Source: Cinnamomum chago (taxonomy: Eukaryota > Streptophyta > Magnoliopsida > Laurales > Lauraceae). Taken from it: a DNA stretch of 64,000 nucleotides. The DNA lies in NCBI GenBank assembly GCA_038049695.1, contig CP142455.1, positions 30,293,501 through 30,357,500 of the forward strand, given 5' to 3'. Numbering within the stretch: the first letter of the stretch is position 1; each line of letters starts with the position of its first letter. Positions 1 to 11,289 of this stretch are shown piece after piece. The position numbers were made by a program, and so were the translations under genes. The notes under the pieces were generated by a model. That model was not told the origin of the DNA. It saw only the letters and a program-made list of their open reading frames with translations, and ran no database searches.

Positions 1-1
1 T

Positions 2-2401
2 CTCACCCTAAGTGACTGTGGTTTGTATGGCGATTTTTCTGAGAGTATTTTCTTGATTCCAAATCTACAAAAACTTGATGTTTCATACAATCCACATCTC
101 ATCATTGAGTTTTCAAAATTTCCTCATAACAAAGCTTTGCAAAACTTGTACCTGGATGGCCAAGACATCCATGAGAAACTATTGGATTCCTTCAGCCATC
201 TCAAATCCTTGAAGGTATTATCACTTCGGAATTGCAATTTTTCTAATTTGTCACCTTCTTCAATTGCAAACCTCACCCAACTTGAGTACTTGGACCTTTC
301 ATCAAATAACTTCAGTGGATCATTACCTTCTTCAATTGCAAACCTGACCCAACTTGAGCATCTGGATCTTTCAGCAAACAATTTCAGCGGTACAATTCCT
401 TCATCCTATGGAGGTGAGCTCAAACATCTCATTCATCTTGATTTATATTATAATTCACTTGAGGGATCTATCCCGTCATCTCTGTTTTCTCACCCAGCAT
501 TGCAACACTTGGATCTCTCTTACAACCAATTTAGTGGTTACCTTCCCGACTCTCATAATGAATCATCTTCAGTGTTAGAGAAGATCTTCTTGAATAACAA
601 CAAACTGCAAGGGACAATTCCTAGGCTAGTCTTTGAACTCACAAAGCTACAATCTCTTTCTCTGTCTAACAACAACTTCAGTGGCACTATAGCACTAGAT
701 ATGTTCAAAAACTTCAAAAATTTCTCAAATCTTGATCTTTCTGACAATAGCTTGTCAATCATTAATAGAAATGGTAGTCCTCATCTAATACCCTCATCTC
801 AAATGTATGGTTTGTATCTGAGTTCATGCAACATCAGTGAATTTCCAAACATCATTCAAAATCTTAATCAGTTGCAATCATTGGATCTCTCAAAAAACAA
901 AATACATGGTGAAATACCCACATGGATTTGGGAGGTAGGAAATGGGAGTTTGTATCAACTTAATCTTTCTAACAACTTCTTTGAGAGCTTTGAGCATCCA
1001 TTGCCCGAGTTTTCATCAAGTAGCTTAGGTATTATTGACCTTCATTCCAACAGATTGCAAGGGTCACTTCCAATCCTACCACATCAAGTTTACTTTCATG
1101 ACTACTCAAACAACAGTCTCTCCTCCTTCATTCCAGCTGGTATAAACTTCACTTCCACTCAATACTTTTTTCTTTCAAGCAATAATGTCAGCGGAGAGAT
1201 TCCTTCATCAATTTGTAAAGCACGCTCGCTTGAAGTCCTTGATCTGTCTAGAAACAACTTTAGTGGAAACATTCCTACTTGTCTCGGTAAAATTGGCAAA
1301 TCCTTCAAGATTTTGAATTTGCGAAGAAATGCTTTTCAAGGCATTGTGCCTGACACGTTTAAAAAAGAGTGTGGTCTGAGGTCACTCAATCTTGATAGCA
1401 ATGAACTAGAAGGGTCAATACCGAAGTCATTGGCCAATTGCAAAACATTGGAGGTTATAGACTTGGGAAACAATCGTCTAAATGGTACCTTTCCATTCTG
1501 GTTTGATAGTTTATTAGATTTACGTATTTTGATCTTACGATCCAACAAATTTCATGGTCCCATTGCTCATTCCCATGCCAAAAATTTCTCATTCCAATTT
1601 CTGCAAATCTTTGACATTTCTTCCAATTCTTTTGTGGGTATTGTTCCACCAATTTTTTTTCTGAATTGGAAACTGGTGGAAGGAGGAGGTGGTTTAGACT
1701 CGAGTTCCAACAACCAAGTTGTCAAGTACGAATTATCTCGATATGGCCTTTACTATCAAGATTCTGTGATGGTGACAATGAAAGGGCTTTATCTAGAGGT
1801 GGTTAAGATCATCACTGCATTGACCTCAGTGGATCTTTCAAACAATAGATTTGAGGGGGGAATTCCAAAATCAATATGCAACCTCAAGTTACTCCATGTG
1901 CTCAACCTCTCACAAAATGGCTTCGATGGCTCAATTCCAGCATTTTTGGAGAATTTAACACAGATTGAGTCATTAGATCTTTCAAGGAATAAGTTATTAG
2001 GGAAGATCCCTTGGCAATTGACGAAGCTCACATTTCTTGAAGTCTTGAATCTCTCACAAAATCTCCTCCATGGAAGAATACCACAAAGCCAACAGTTCCT
2101 CACATTTACCAATAGTTCCTTCCTTGGGAACATTGGTTTATGCGGACTGCCATTATCAACAAAATGTGAAGATATTGGGGCTACACCACCATCAACCTTT
2201 AGTAGTTTTGGCTTAGATGGAGTTGGAGAAATTGATTTGGAATTCATGTGGATGGGATTTGGAATTGGAGTTGTATTTGGATTCGGAGTGATCTTTTGGA
2301 CTCTGGCACTTTGGAGGAGAGGAAGTAGAGAATACATGCAACTCATTGATAGAATGTTTGTTCATAATTTTTCAATGATTGCATCATATGTACACTGGTA
2401 A
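2..2401 (+). CDS. Leucine-rich-repeat receptor-like protein, 5' partial
   Basis: Likely cell-surface immune or developmental receptor of the Cf/Ve receptor-like protein class: an extracellular LRR domain, one membrane span and no kinase. The frame is open from base 2, so the signal peptide and first LRRs lie outside the window; 799 codons are visible. Plant-type LRRs (LxxLxLxxNxxSGxIP) run from the start to about residue 550. They are followed by a non-LRR island at about 553-600 containing YYQDSVMVTMKG, which is typical of the class. Four more LRRs and a C-cap with GLCGLPLSTKC follow. An acidic stretch precedes a membrane span at about residues 747-771, and a short basic tail of about 28 residues ends at TAA 2399-2401. 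These classes usually signal with SOBIR1/BAK1-type kinases; that is family knowledge. No stop or frameshift is seen, so the visible part looks intact. A broken relative of its C-terminus lies at 5664-5927. Confidence 0.93.
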   Translation, partial: LTLSDCGLYGDFSESIFLIPNLQKLDVSYNPHLIIEFSKFPHNKALQNLYLDGQDIHEKLLDSFSHLKSLKVLSLRNCNFSNLSPSSIANLTQLEYLDLSSNNFSGSLPSSIANLTQLEHLDLSANNFSGTIPSSYGGELKHLIHLDLYYNSLEGSIPSSLFSHPALQHLDLSYNQFSGYLPDSHNESSSVLEKIFLNNNKLQGTIPRLVFELTKLQSLSLSNNNFSGTIALDMFKNFKNFSNLDLSDNSLSIINRNGSPHLIPSSQMYGLYLSSCNISEFPNIIQNLNQLQSLDLSKNKIHGEIPTWIWEVGNGSLYQLNLSNNFFESFEHPLPEFSSSSLGIIDLHSNRLQGSLPILPHQVYFHDYSNNSLSSFIPAGINFTSTQYFFLSSNNVSGEIPSSICKARSLEVLDLSRNNFSGNIPTCLGKIGKSFKILNLRRNAFQGIVPDTFKKECGLRSLNLDSNELEGSIPKSLANCKTLEVIDLGNNRLNGTFPFWFDSLLDLRILILRSNKFHGPIAHSHAKNFSFQFLQIFDISSNSFVGIVPPIFFLNWKLVEGGGGLDSSSNNQVVKYELSRYGLYYQDSVMVTMKGLYLEVVKIITALTSVDLSNNRFEGGIPKSICNLKLLHVLNLSQNGFDGSIPAFLENLTQIESLDLSRNKLLGKIPWQLTKLTFLEVLNLSQNLLHGRIPQSQQFLTFTNSSFLGNIGLCGLPLSTKCEDIGATPPSTFSSFGLDGVGEIDLEFMWMGFGIGVVFGFGVIFWTLALWRRGSREYMQLIDRMFVHNFSMIASYVHW

Positions 2402-2569
2402 GATAATTAATGAGGGAGAATACTTGAAAGAAAGATGATGATGAAGATGCAGTGCATGCATGGTTGTATCTTTTACTACTGATATGAAATTGTGAAACAT
2501 GTGTAATCAATACTTTTGTAGTTTATTTTACACTTATTGAAAATATGCAAAGCTATTTGTATAAAACCC

Positions 2570-2575
2570 AATAAA
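2570..2575 (+). terminator. Candidate poly(A) signal of the receptor gene
   Basis: AATAAA lies about 170 bases after the receptor stop codon in an AT-rich 3' region. The 3' flank up to about here is also recognisable downstream of the broken copy at 5928-6125, which suggests it belongs to the transcript. Confidence 0.45.
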
Positions 2576-2579
2576 GGTA

Positions 2580-4418
2580 ACTAGCAATTTTATTCAAGTG
2601 CCCTTTTTCTTTTTCTTTTTTTTTCTTTTTTTTAAGGTTGTTGTATGTTTCTTAAAACATTAGGGGTATATTTATATAATATTCACGGAAAACCAGTTAT
2701 GCGGACTTTTTCCTCTTCTATGTTTTTTTTTTCCTGACTCCTCATCTGAAGCATCTTTATGCAAAATCAAGGAAAACTTAGCTCATTTTCATGCCTGTCC
2801 TCGTGCAAAAGTGGATGCACCAAATGTGGAGAATTCTATGGTCAAAATGCGTTAAATTCTAACTAAATGCTTAAAGATTTTATTTTGAACAACTTGGATT
2901 TTGTGGATGAAAATCGTTAGGAGTATAGAAAACAAAACATATATTTCATTCCAGTTGCTTGATGAATTCTTTTTTTCTAAAAACATTATCCTTTATGTTG
3001 AAAACTTTAAATTTTTGTTTAGAATGGTGTATGTCTCTTCTCAAGTGTTTGAAAGTAACTTGCCAACTAGACAAGCCATGGATGGCTGCTTGATTTCATC
3101 CGATGGTCAATTCTAGCCTATAACCACATTCATGGCATTATGGGAGATTAAGGACACTCTAGTTGAACTGCTACCCTGTTACCAAACCTTTTTTAAGAGA
3201 CAATAGGACCATCCATCTCTTCTTCAGCTTCTCTCAGGTCATACTGAACCCAAAGAGTAAAGATGCTCATGGGTCGGGCATTGGGCTGGATTTGAGCTGT
3301 TCTGTTTTTTTTGGCCTCAAGACTACTTTTCGGCCTGACTTTATGGCCAAATAATTACACAGGAGAATATATACGGGCCCATGCATGCTTACTGGCCTGA
3401 TGTACCCATACATATTTAGTGGAAGATATATAGATTTCGTGGCTATACTGGGCTTGGAATGGACATAAATGTTAGGCCTAATTGATGAATGGGTTGAGCA
3501 TAGACAAGTTTAAGCAACGCAATCTGGTCCACGTACAATTCTAACAAATCCCATAAAGCACTTCTAACCATGATCTGCTAGAAGCTCCCACATGTTCTAC
3601 TGCAAAAGAAACAAATGAGTTTTATAGTAAAAATATTGCATGATCTATTACAACATCATAGACCCTATAGATTATAATGAGTTCACCCTCTACAAATTGT
3701 GGGTCCCCTATGTTCAATTTGTCTTCTTTGTTCGATTTGTCTGTGTCCATACTTTTTTTTTTTTTGAGAGCCATTTATGAAGTGAGAGAAAAGATCATGA
3801 GAGAAATTGAATGTCTACAACATATCACATGACATTAAGGAGTCATATTGTTTGTAAGTACAAATATTGAAATGATTTTAACTTCAAACCATGCAGTAGA
3901 ACTTTAAGATCGAAATATAAACGTTCATTTCCTCACAAATAGTAGGATGATTGTTAGTACTTAGTAATAGTGAAAAAAATAATAGCATCATGTATGAAAG
4001 CAAATGAAACAATGAACCCATTCATTCATCTGGTTGAATGTAGAGAATTATCAATTGGGTTAGATCAAAAGTGCCACCTTTAATATCAAAATGTAACTAA
4101 TTATCAATTGAATTGAACGGAAGAACGAACAGCAACGCACTCTGAATTTTAGGGAAAAATACGAGTAATACATCATGTTAAGAAAAGTCTAGATATAGCT
4201 ACATGTAGAGAATATCAGCGACTCAAGTCATAACCTTTTGCTTTAGGGAAATACAAGGAAATCTAATAATACAGATGACTTCTATAAACCGTCTTAACAT
4301 TATTAACATGTAGATGAGCTTCTTTCTGATTCGAAGTGCCCATATTGAAATGTGTTAGCCACTTGTAGTTTCAACCCTTGAGAAGATGAAGAACCTCTGA
4401 TCAGCAAAGAAGCCACTC
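2580..4418. other. Intergenic, AT-rich, no gene recognised
   Basis: No convincing coding exon. It holds T-rich tracts (2605-2635, 3752-3764). A segment at about 3765-3860 around GAGAGCCATTTATGAA resembles 13210-13320 (GAGAGCCATCTGTGAA, then CAACATATCACATGACATT in both), so it is part of a dispersed repeat. Short reading frames here have no recognisable domain. Confidence 0.6.
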
Positions 4419-5650
4419 TGTCACGGCCCGAACTCGATTCGTGGATAAACTGGATCCGAGGTGTAAAAATTAGGGCTAATTAAAAATTTTCATCCTTATT
4501 GCCCGAAGATCGAAGTCCGCTGCGAAGATTGTGTGGTTGAACCTAGCTAATTAATCAAAAAACCTGCGGAACTTAACCTGTAATCGCATTCATTAATCCC
4601 ATATGGATATCAAAGCAAGTATGCATTTCTTCCCATTTATATATTTAAGTATCGAAGACAAAAGACATATAAAGTTTAGATATACATCATGACCAACCCA
4701 AAAACCGAGGACCTGTAACAAAAGATATACAAAGTAGAACAAGGCGAGTCCAAAATATCCAAAAGATGAAATCTACGAGTCTATATAACAGGTGTCCCCA
4801 TGTCTCGCTCACAAATGCCGGGAATGATGACGCTAAGCTACGACATTGGCACACTACTCACGTAACTCGTCCTCCTCCCACGACTGAGGATCCTCTGGGA
4901 TCTGCTCGATGACCGGGTCAACGTAGATGGTACCATCTGCACACAAAGAAATAAAGGATCAACAATATGTTGGCAAGAAGATAAGCAATATATAATATTC
5001 ATAATATGTTTCAAAAGAGAATATAGACAATTATATGATTATAAAATAACAAGGCCAGAAGCAAAGCATATAAGCAAGAGTAAATATAAGAATCAAGTAG
5101 CAATATAAGTCCTAGCAAGTTGTAACAAGAATAACCATCCATGTGATATGCAATGCACAAGCAATAGGAGACTCCGAGGATGTCCTAGCCATCTCCTGGG
5201 GGTAAGTCTGGCTCTAGTGGTATCCAAAGCTACATACTATGGATAACAACGTCGTCCTAGCCGACTGCCATTATCCTATGCCGTGGACAACGTCCTAGCC
5301 AACTGCCCACCTTAGTATCCGAGAAACTAGCCCACTCAAGAGTCATCAAACTGTAGCTGGCCATGAGTGCAAGATGATAATGTGGCATGACACAAGATCC
5401 AAGACAAGCACGTGTGGCTGGAGTCCAAGTACAAGACAATAAGTTGAGGGCTACTCCTAGTCCAAGTCAAGCCAAGATACAAGACAAGTTTCCATGAGTA
5501 ATCCTCATAACAAGTCTATCCACACGTGTCGATCAAGTACAGGATGACAAGGTACCTAGGGATACACTCTAGGTCCAATCCAACCTAGTTCGAACAAGTT
5601 GTGCTACATGTTATACGGAGGTTTAAGAGTAGAGCGTACAAGGTAAGCCA
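4419..5650 (-). mobile_element. Truncated Tekay-like gypsy LTR
   Basis: The segment opens with TGTCACGGCCCGAACTC, the same kind of terminus as the Tekay LTR at 39299 (TGTCACGCCCCC). It shares the same skeleton in order: ATTAGGGC.AATT near base 50, GATCGAAG.CCGCTG near base 110, then GCGGAA.CTT. On the model of the intact LTRs this is the 3' end of a minus-strand LTR. It is about 1.2 kb against 2.8 kb for the intact ones, and no matching terminus or target duplication was found where the receptor fragment begins. It is therefore a truncated LTR of a related but different family. Confidence 0.65.
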
Positions 5651-5663
5651 AGCTATGGATACA

Positions 5664-5927
5664 GGTTTATGTGGACTGCCATTATCAACAAAATGTGGAA
5701 ACACTCAGGCAACACCACCATAGGCCTTCAATAGTTTTGGCTTGGATGGAGAGAGAGAAATTGATTGAAGATTCATGTGGATAGGATCTGGATTTGGATT
5801 TGGATTTGGATCAGTCTTTTGGACTTTAGCACTTTGGAGGAAGGGAAGTAGAAAATATATGCAACTCATTAATAGAATGTGTGTTTATAGTTTTTCCAGT
5901 GATTGCATCAATTGTACATCAACATAA
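5664..5927 (+). pseudogene. Broken C-terminal copy of receptor-like protein
   Basis: Translates as GLCGLPLSTKC, then the acidic stretch, membrane span and basic tail, closely matching the last 88 codons of the gene at 2-2401. It carries in-frame stops at TAG 5721-5723 and TGA 5766-5768. It begins abruptly at the C-cap, with no LRR-coding sequence upstream, only the truncated LTR. Similarity continues through the 3' flank to about 6125. The membrane span has an internal repeat of GGATTT units. It is a relic of a tandem receptor duplication, common in this gene class. Confidence 0.88.
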
Positions 5928-6824
5928 ATAATAAAATTGTTAGTGAATGAAAAGGCATGAAAGAATTTTCACAGTAAAGAAAAGAAATGGAGTTCAACTC
6001 GTAGATGTTTGTGTAGTTTACTACCAACTAGAAATTGTGGCATGTGTAATCAATGTTTTTGTAGTAATGTAGAGTTGATTATATGAAAATTTAATGAAAA
6101 GTAACAAATAGTTTTATTTGGGCAATAAGAACAAGTACAAACTCTTCAACCTAATTTCTTGATGTTTTTCTATAGTGAAAGGTGGAATTAAAGACAAGAT
6201 TTTTTTTCTTTTGGTTTGAGTGGGTTTGTTTTGTTTTGAGAAGGTTGTAGTGTTTTGAGTACAAGTGAGTTTGTTATTGTCAACAATAAAGAATTAAAGC
6301 TGGTTTGAATAAGTTATGCTTATGACAAGGTTAAAAGCAATAATATATTATCATAAATTACAATTATGTATTTGAGCGAAAAACCAACTAATGCACCGGA
6401 TAATGAAATAATAGCTATCTATAAACTACAATTACATGGTTCCTCTGTTGTAGTATGTATACTGTTTCAGATAATTTACAAACAGATAAGAGATGAGATT
6501 ACATGTGTAGTGCTCAGATAAAATATAGTCCCTCCTTTCATTGTACTCTTTACAGCTCATGCCAACAATCCTCAACTGTGTCAACACTACCAGAGAGGGA
6601 TCAGTTCTGTTTCAGCAGTAGTAGAGAGTGGCTCATTATGCTATTAGCAATAGATAACTACTTTGACTGAACTTCGCCTAAGTGGGTCACTTGGGCTGTT
6701 GGGATGAGCTGTTGCTGTTACGTCCATGGGTCCATTGCTGGCCCATGACTTTTATCACTCCCCCTCAAGCAAAAGGGTGGTGGTGGTCCAACCTTTAGCT
6801 TGTCTTGTAATCTACGAAAAACAT
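5928..6824 (+). other. 3' flank of receptor relic, then intergenic
   Basis: Bases to about 6125 match the 3' untranslated region of the receptor at 2402-2600. The remainder is AT-rich and I see no gene. Confidence 0.5.
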
Positions 6825-6833
6825 CCTTTGAGA

Positions 6834-7242
6834 GGGCAAAGCTACCATACAGCGGCGCTGCATCATACTAGCATATGCAAGTGGGTGGGGCCCACCTTTA
6901 AGAGATCCAATCCATTCATTGGTTATAACACCCACCGTGGGATATAAATATAAAATATTATTCAAATCAACAATATGCACACCGTTGGATTAACTAAATC
7001 CTGAACACATATTCAACTTTATTAAGTTTCTCTCTTTCCTTATGGAAATAGAAGTTGCGCACATATTTAAAATCAATAGGTCAATCTAACGGTAAGCCCC
7101 ACGAAATACACTTCAAAGTTATACACGCAAAGAACAGGATGTGTGTAAAAGACGATGGACGGATTAGATTTTTTAAAGGTGGGCCCCACCCACTTGCATA
7201 TGCCAGGCATTGCATCTTAGTGTATGCATGGTAGCTTTGCCC
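6834..7242. mobile_element. Mutator-like MITE with 9-bp target duplication
   Basis: Termini GGGCAAAGCTACCAT and its reverse complement bound a 409-bp element. The inverted repeats extend about 90 bp, including GCATATGCAAGTGGGTGGGG followed by CCCACCTTTA on both arms, with a divergent stretch at about bases 16-38 of each arm. The direct repeat CCTTTGAGA flanks it at 6825-6833 and 7243-7251. A 9-bp duplication with long inverted repeats is the signature of Mutator-like elements. No coding capacity is seen, so it must move in trans. Confidence 0.9.
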
Positions 7243-7251
7243 CCTTTGAGA

Positions 7252-7679
7252 ATGGCTTTATAAATACTAGTTGAACCTGCCTGGGCAATGTCCAATGCAA
7301 TTCACCCTTGTGTGAAAATACTTACTTTCTTAGAACATAAGAATTTGCAATTTCTCAAAAAAAAAAAAATTTGGACAATTCTTACTTTCTAATTAAAAAA
7401 ATAATACCATAATTTATTAATTACAAGGCCCTATAAAAGCTCTGATGTGGCGTAATGTGATGTGATGTGCCGATAAGTGCAATTTTGAAAACATGGATAG
7501 AATACATGTTTTAAAGCTTTTCATAGCTAAGATTTTTTTATCGACGAGAAAGGAAAACAATGCAAATCCTTTTACAACACAAATGTAGGCACTTCCTTTC
7601 CAAAAAGAAAAATATAGGCATCTGAAATTTTTATTTTTTTTATTATCTGAAATGACTCAGGTATGTGTTTCTTTTTTTA
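7252..7679. other. Intergenic, no gene recognised
   Basis: AT-rich with an A-tract at about 7357-7369. No coding, repeat or RNA structure was recognised. Confidence 0.5.
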
Positions 7680-8105
7680 TTTTGCCGAAAGGGTAATTGT
7701 ATTAAAAAGCATAGAACAGAACAAAAACTTTTAGAGAAAAGTCCCCAAAGAGATCACCAAAGGCATAAGAACAAAAGGGAAAAGAGAAAGGAGCAAAAAA
7801 AAAAACATACAATGAGCTAGATAGAGGAGTATGAACTCCCAAAAAAATGAATCAAGTTTTTAAGTTGAACCCCATTGAAAGGCTTGGCAATGTGACCCAA
7901 GGAGACAAGCAGCAAATCTTGGCAATGTGTTTCTTTAGTTTGAAATAAAAATTGTAGAGCACAAAGAATATTACATGTGGAGATTTCATAAATAGAGAAT
8001 CCATTCCAAAGAAAAGAGTGACAATAATAGTTTTAGAATTTGGCTTTGCGTATGCCTAACTCCCATCACACCAGAGAATTCATTCCAAAAGGCCCATTTG
8101 GATGT
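7680..8105 (-). pseudogene. 3' end of an L1-type LINE
   Basis: Read on the minus strand, bases near 8040-8100 encode WNEFSGVMGVRHT, resembling the segment after the zf-RVT domain at the C-terminus of plant L1 polyproteins. It is followed by an untranslated tail ending TTTTTAATACAATTACC, CTTTCGGC and an A-rich run, the usual 3' end of plant L1 elements. Reverse transcriptase and endonuclease are absent, so this is a 5'-truncated copy. A clear target duplication was not identified. Confidence 0.5.
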
Positions 8106-10960
8106 CTGAAACGTAGTTGTTCAGCAGTCAGCTCACCTTTTAATCTCTCGTTATAAACAACTACTCATCCTAAAGAACAAAATAATTGTGATTTACATTC
8201 ATTAGAGTTCTCCAAACAGATGATTACCATATAGACTTTGTCTAGTTTAGATATACTTTATAGGCACCAGTTGACAGGGAAGAGTTTTATCATCTTACAA
8301 TGCCTAAAAATTATATAGAGTTTAGGTCTCCATGAAGAATTATACAAACCAGTATAGAATAGTAAAGCTGCAGAAGTATACTACTATCAAAATATAAACT
8401 CTCAACTGAAACAAATTCCCCATTCTCTTTTAAGGAATTCATTTCCAAAACAGTCAATGTATCCATTACAAAATATCAATACATTTACCATGATCCATAG
8501 TACTAATTCACCAACATTGCACCAAATATGGAAAACTGACCACCAAAACCATCCAGAAATAAGATGGCATGTTCCAAGAAGTAGGACATACATAGAAGTA
8601 AATAGAAGAGTCTATTTACCTTGGATCGAACTAATAACAACTTCTATCAGAGGACCCACAAAAGCTCCTTGAAATAGAGAAGATGATATAAGAAGACCAA
8701 CTCTTTCCCTCTATACCATATATAAAACAAAAATTGCAAGTAAGCTCTAAAAGTAGAAAATACAATTAGAAGTTCACCAAACACTCTAATATGTAAATAA
8801 GCTCCAGATCATCAATTAAGAACTTTTTTTTAGAGTTTTCAAACGACCCCTAAGTTCCCTTAACTATGTCCCTCTTGTACAGATTGAAATGCACTATCTT
8901 TGGTTTCTTCATTAACGAAAACTCAACAATATTTAAGCCTCCACACCACCCCAACTAAAATAAATAAGTACGGAAAAAATCAAGTAAAAATATTGATAAG
9001 CCCCTTGGAAAAAACCAAAGGATGATGGATTGGCTAAAGTTCAACATCAGGGACAAATAATAGGCCAGAATTGACTTTTGATGAAAGTATAAGTAGCGAA
9101 AGCTGAAAAGAAATTTGTAATTTGTAATATGCTTTGAAGGCTTCACAAATGACAGGTCTGATGGCACAATCAATAAAAGTTTTGTTCTTGTTCGGATCTC
9201 ATAAACTGACAGCAGGCAACTGGGTTTACACGTAAATGAAGGTTCACGTGTTTGGATAACCTCAATTTCCCGGTTTTATTCTGTCACAATGAATAACAAT
9301 AACCAGAGTTACATGAAATCTAACTATAAGGCAAATGATTATCGAGGATTCAAAAATGGCCTTGATAGACAATAAGAACAGTTTATAAAATAACTTTGTA
9401 CCTTAATAGCAAATGCGACAAACTCGTTCCATTTATTTTGTCAGTCCTAAATGTTTTGAGTTCCTAGCAACAAACTATTTTGGCCAAATAAGCCATTATC
9501 TTGACTTGAAGTTCTAGCAGTAAAATAAAAGGCCTTGAAAATAATGTCTGCTAAGAAGACCAGAGACAACTTTTTAAGTAAAACAGAATTGAAATATATT
9601 GAATTAAAGTAACTGTCAAATGAAAGAATAAAAACAAGACAGATATTCAAAATCAACCACCAAATACAAGAACCATAAGATAACCGCAAATTTAAGCCTC
9701 CCAGAAATATGATGGGGAAAAAATACTTGTGAAACATTAAGGCGGCATTAAAAGTAACATTGCAAATTTTTCATGAAGTTCCAAGAAATAACTATATTTC
9801 TAACTTGTGAATGAAACACTACCTGTTCAGACAACGCCTTTCCCACAGAAGAAGATAATCTTATCATTTGAAACTTTAAGTAAAATTATGTTACTGCCTA
9901 CCAGCATACATCTAAAAAATCTACTATAACAAGAATAAACTCCTGATTGTGGAAGAAAGCATGATTTAGAAGAGTAGATAGTGCACTTCTCACTAATCTT
10001 CAGACAACTATTAAAGCACTACCTTCATCCAAACATTGCAAGAAGTTATTGCTTCTCATACATTTAAAAGGCACAAATCCTTTATTTAGGGCCAAATTCA
10101 CAGAAAAAGAGAATAAGGAAATTGAAAGTCCTTTAAAACTATAAATTTCTGAATATGTTAAACGACCATCAAAATGAGAAAAGCAATACACATTGCAAAT
10201 CGATGAAAAGATCATTAGCCCTTTTCACTTTCAATTAATCCATTATCAAGAAAATTCAAAATATCACTCTCAATGACAATACTGAATATAAAACACGGGA
10301 AAGTTTCAACAGGGCAATCAATTGAAAATGTTGAAACAAATGAAATTAGATAAAATAGGTAATACTACCGTTCACACTCCAAAGCAAGCACATATAATTA
10401 ATCAAATGAAATACACCAAACAACACAAAAGGGAAAAAAAATGAAATCCCTCTAAGGAAACTACCTCAACAAGAACCTGACAGCCAATGCGAGATTCCCC
10501 GTCTACCCGAGCGAGTTTCTGAAACCCAAACTTGTAAATGGACGGATTCAAGTAATAGGCATCAGACTTCTACACACCAGACAGTCCTTTGTGAAATTTC
10601 ACAAAGTTTTGCCACAAATTCAAAATTTAGAGGAAAATACTATTCATACCTGATATGAAGAACCTGAGAAATATCTGAGTCACTGGGATGATGAAAGAAT
10701 CTGAGGGAAAAAAAAAAAAAACAGAGAGTGCTAGAGTGAGGATTTGGAGGAAATAAGAAAAAAAAAACAAAGAATCTTCCCTGGATCCAGAAACCCATTC
10801 ATAATTTAGGCTATTGATCAAAAGAGAATCTGCTTTGGATCCCGAAAATCAAGAAAAAAAAAATCTACGCAAGGAAAAAAAAAAATCAAAAGAGAAGGAG
10901 ATGAGGAAGAATACAGTAGTGATGTATTTTTTTCAAGAGATACTGTAGAGGGGATCGAAA
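8106..10960 (-). other. Possible minus-strand multi-exon gene, unidentified
   Basis: AT-rich sequence with several short minus-strand stretches bounded by plausible AG and GT sites: 10465-10569 (listed separately), a segment ending at 9402 that reads WNEFVAFAIK, and 8620-8667 reading AFVGPLIEVVISSIQ. I could not assemble them into one consistent frame and recognise no family. They may be exons of a real host gene with long introns or chance frames. Poly-A and poly-T runs occur at 10708-10722, 10759-10770 and 10854-10890. Confidence 0.25.
10465..10569 (-). other. Candidate exon of unknown gene
   Basis: A 105-bp minus-strand block, exactly 35 codons, bounded by acceptor GTGTAG and donor GAG|GTAGTT. 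It encodes YYLNPSIYKFGFQKL followed by ARVDGESRIGCQVLVE. Composition and flanking splice sites look like a genuine exon. The ending SRIGCQ is reminiscent of the C-terminal part of adrenodoxin-type ferredoxins, but the preceding residues do not fit that family, so I do not assign it. Confidence 0.35.
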
Positions 10961-10965
10961 TCATA

Positions 10966-11221
10966 CCTAGCTCTTGTGTCTAGGGCGTTCCAGAGAGTAA
11001 CGAAGCATCGAGAGAAGAAATTGAAGACTCGTGTTTATCACTCTGCAGTCCTAGCTCTTGTGTCTAGGGCGTTCCAGAGAGTAACGAAGCATCGAGAGAA
11101 GAAATTGAAGACTCGTTATCACTCTGCAGTCCTAGCTCTTGTGTCTAGGGCGTTCCAGAGAGTAACGACTAACGAAGCATCGAGAGAAGAAATTGAAGAC
11201 TCGTGTTTATCACTCTGCAGT
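10966..11221. repeat. Three tandem copies of an 84-bp unit
   Basis: Units start with CCTAGCTCTTGTGTCTAGGG and end CACTCTGCAGT: 10966-11049 (84 bp), 11050-11130 (81 bp, 3-bp deletion in the GTGTTTATC segment) and 11131-11221 (91 bp, 7-bp insertion ACTAACG). Outside these indels the copies are nearly identical, so the triplication is recent. Confidence 0.95.
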
Positions 11222-11289
11222 CCATTTGGCAACTTCGATTCTTAAGTGGGCCCACAAGTAGAGAGTGGATGTGTAGAGAATTTTGGTTA

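Noticed and set aside
5257-5439. 60-codon frame near the receptor relic as a gene
   Set aside because: It lies within the truncated LTR and has no recognisable domain.
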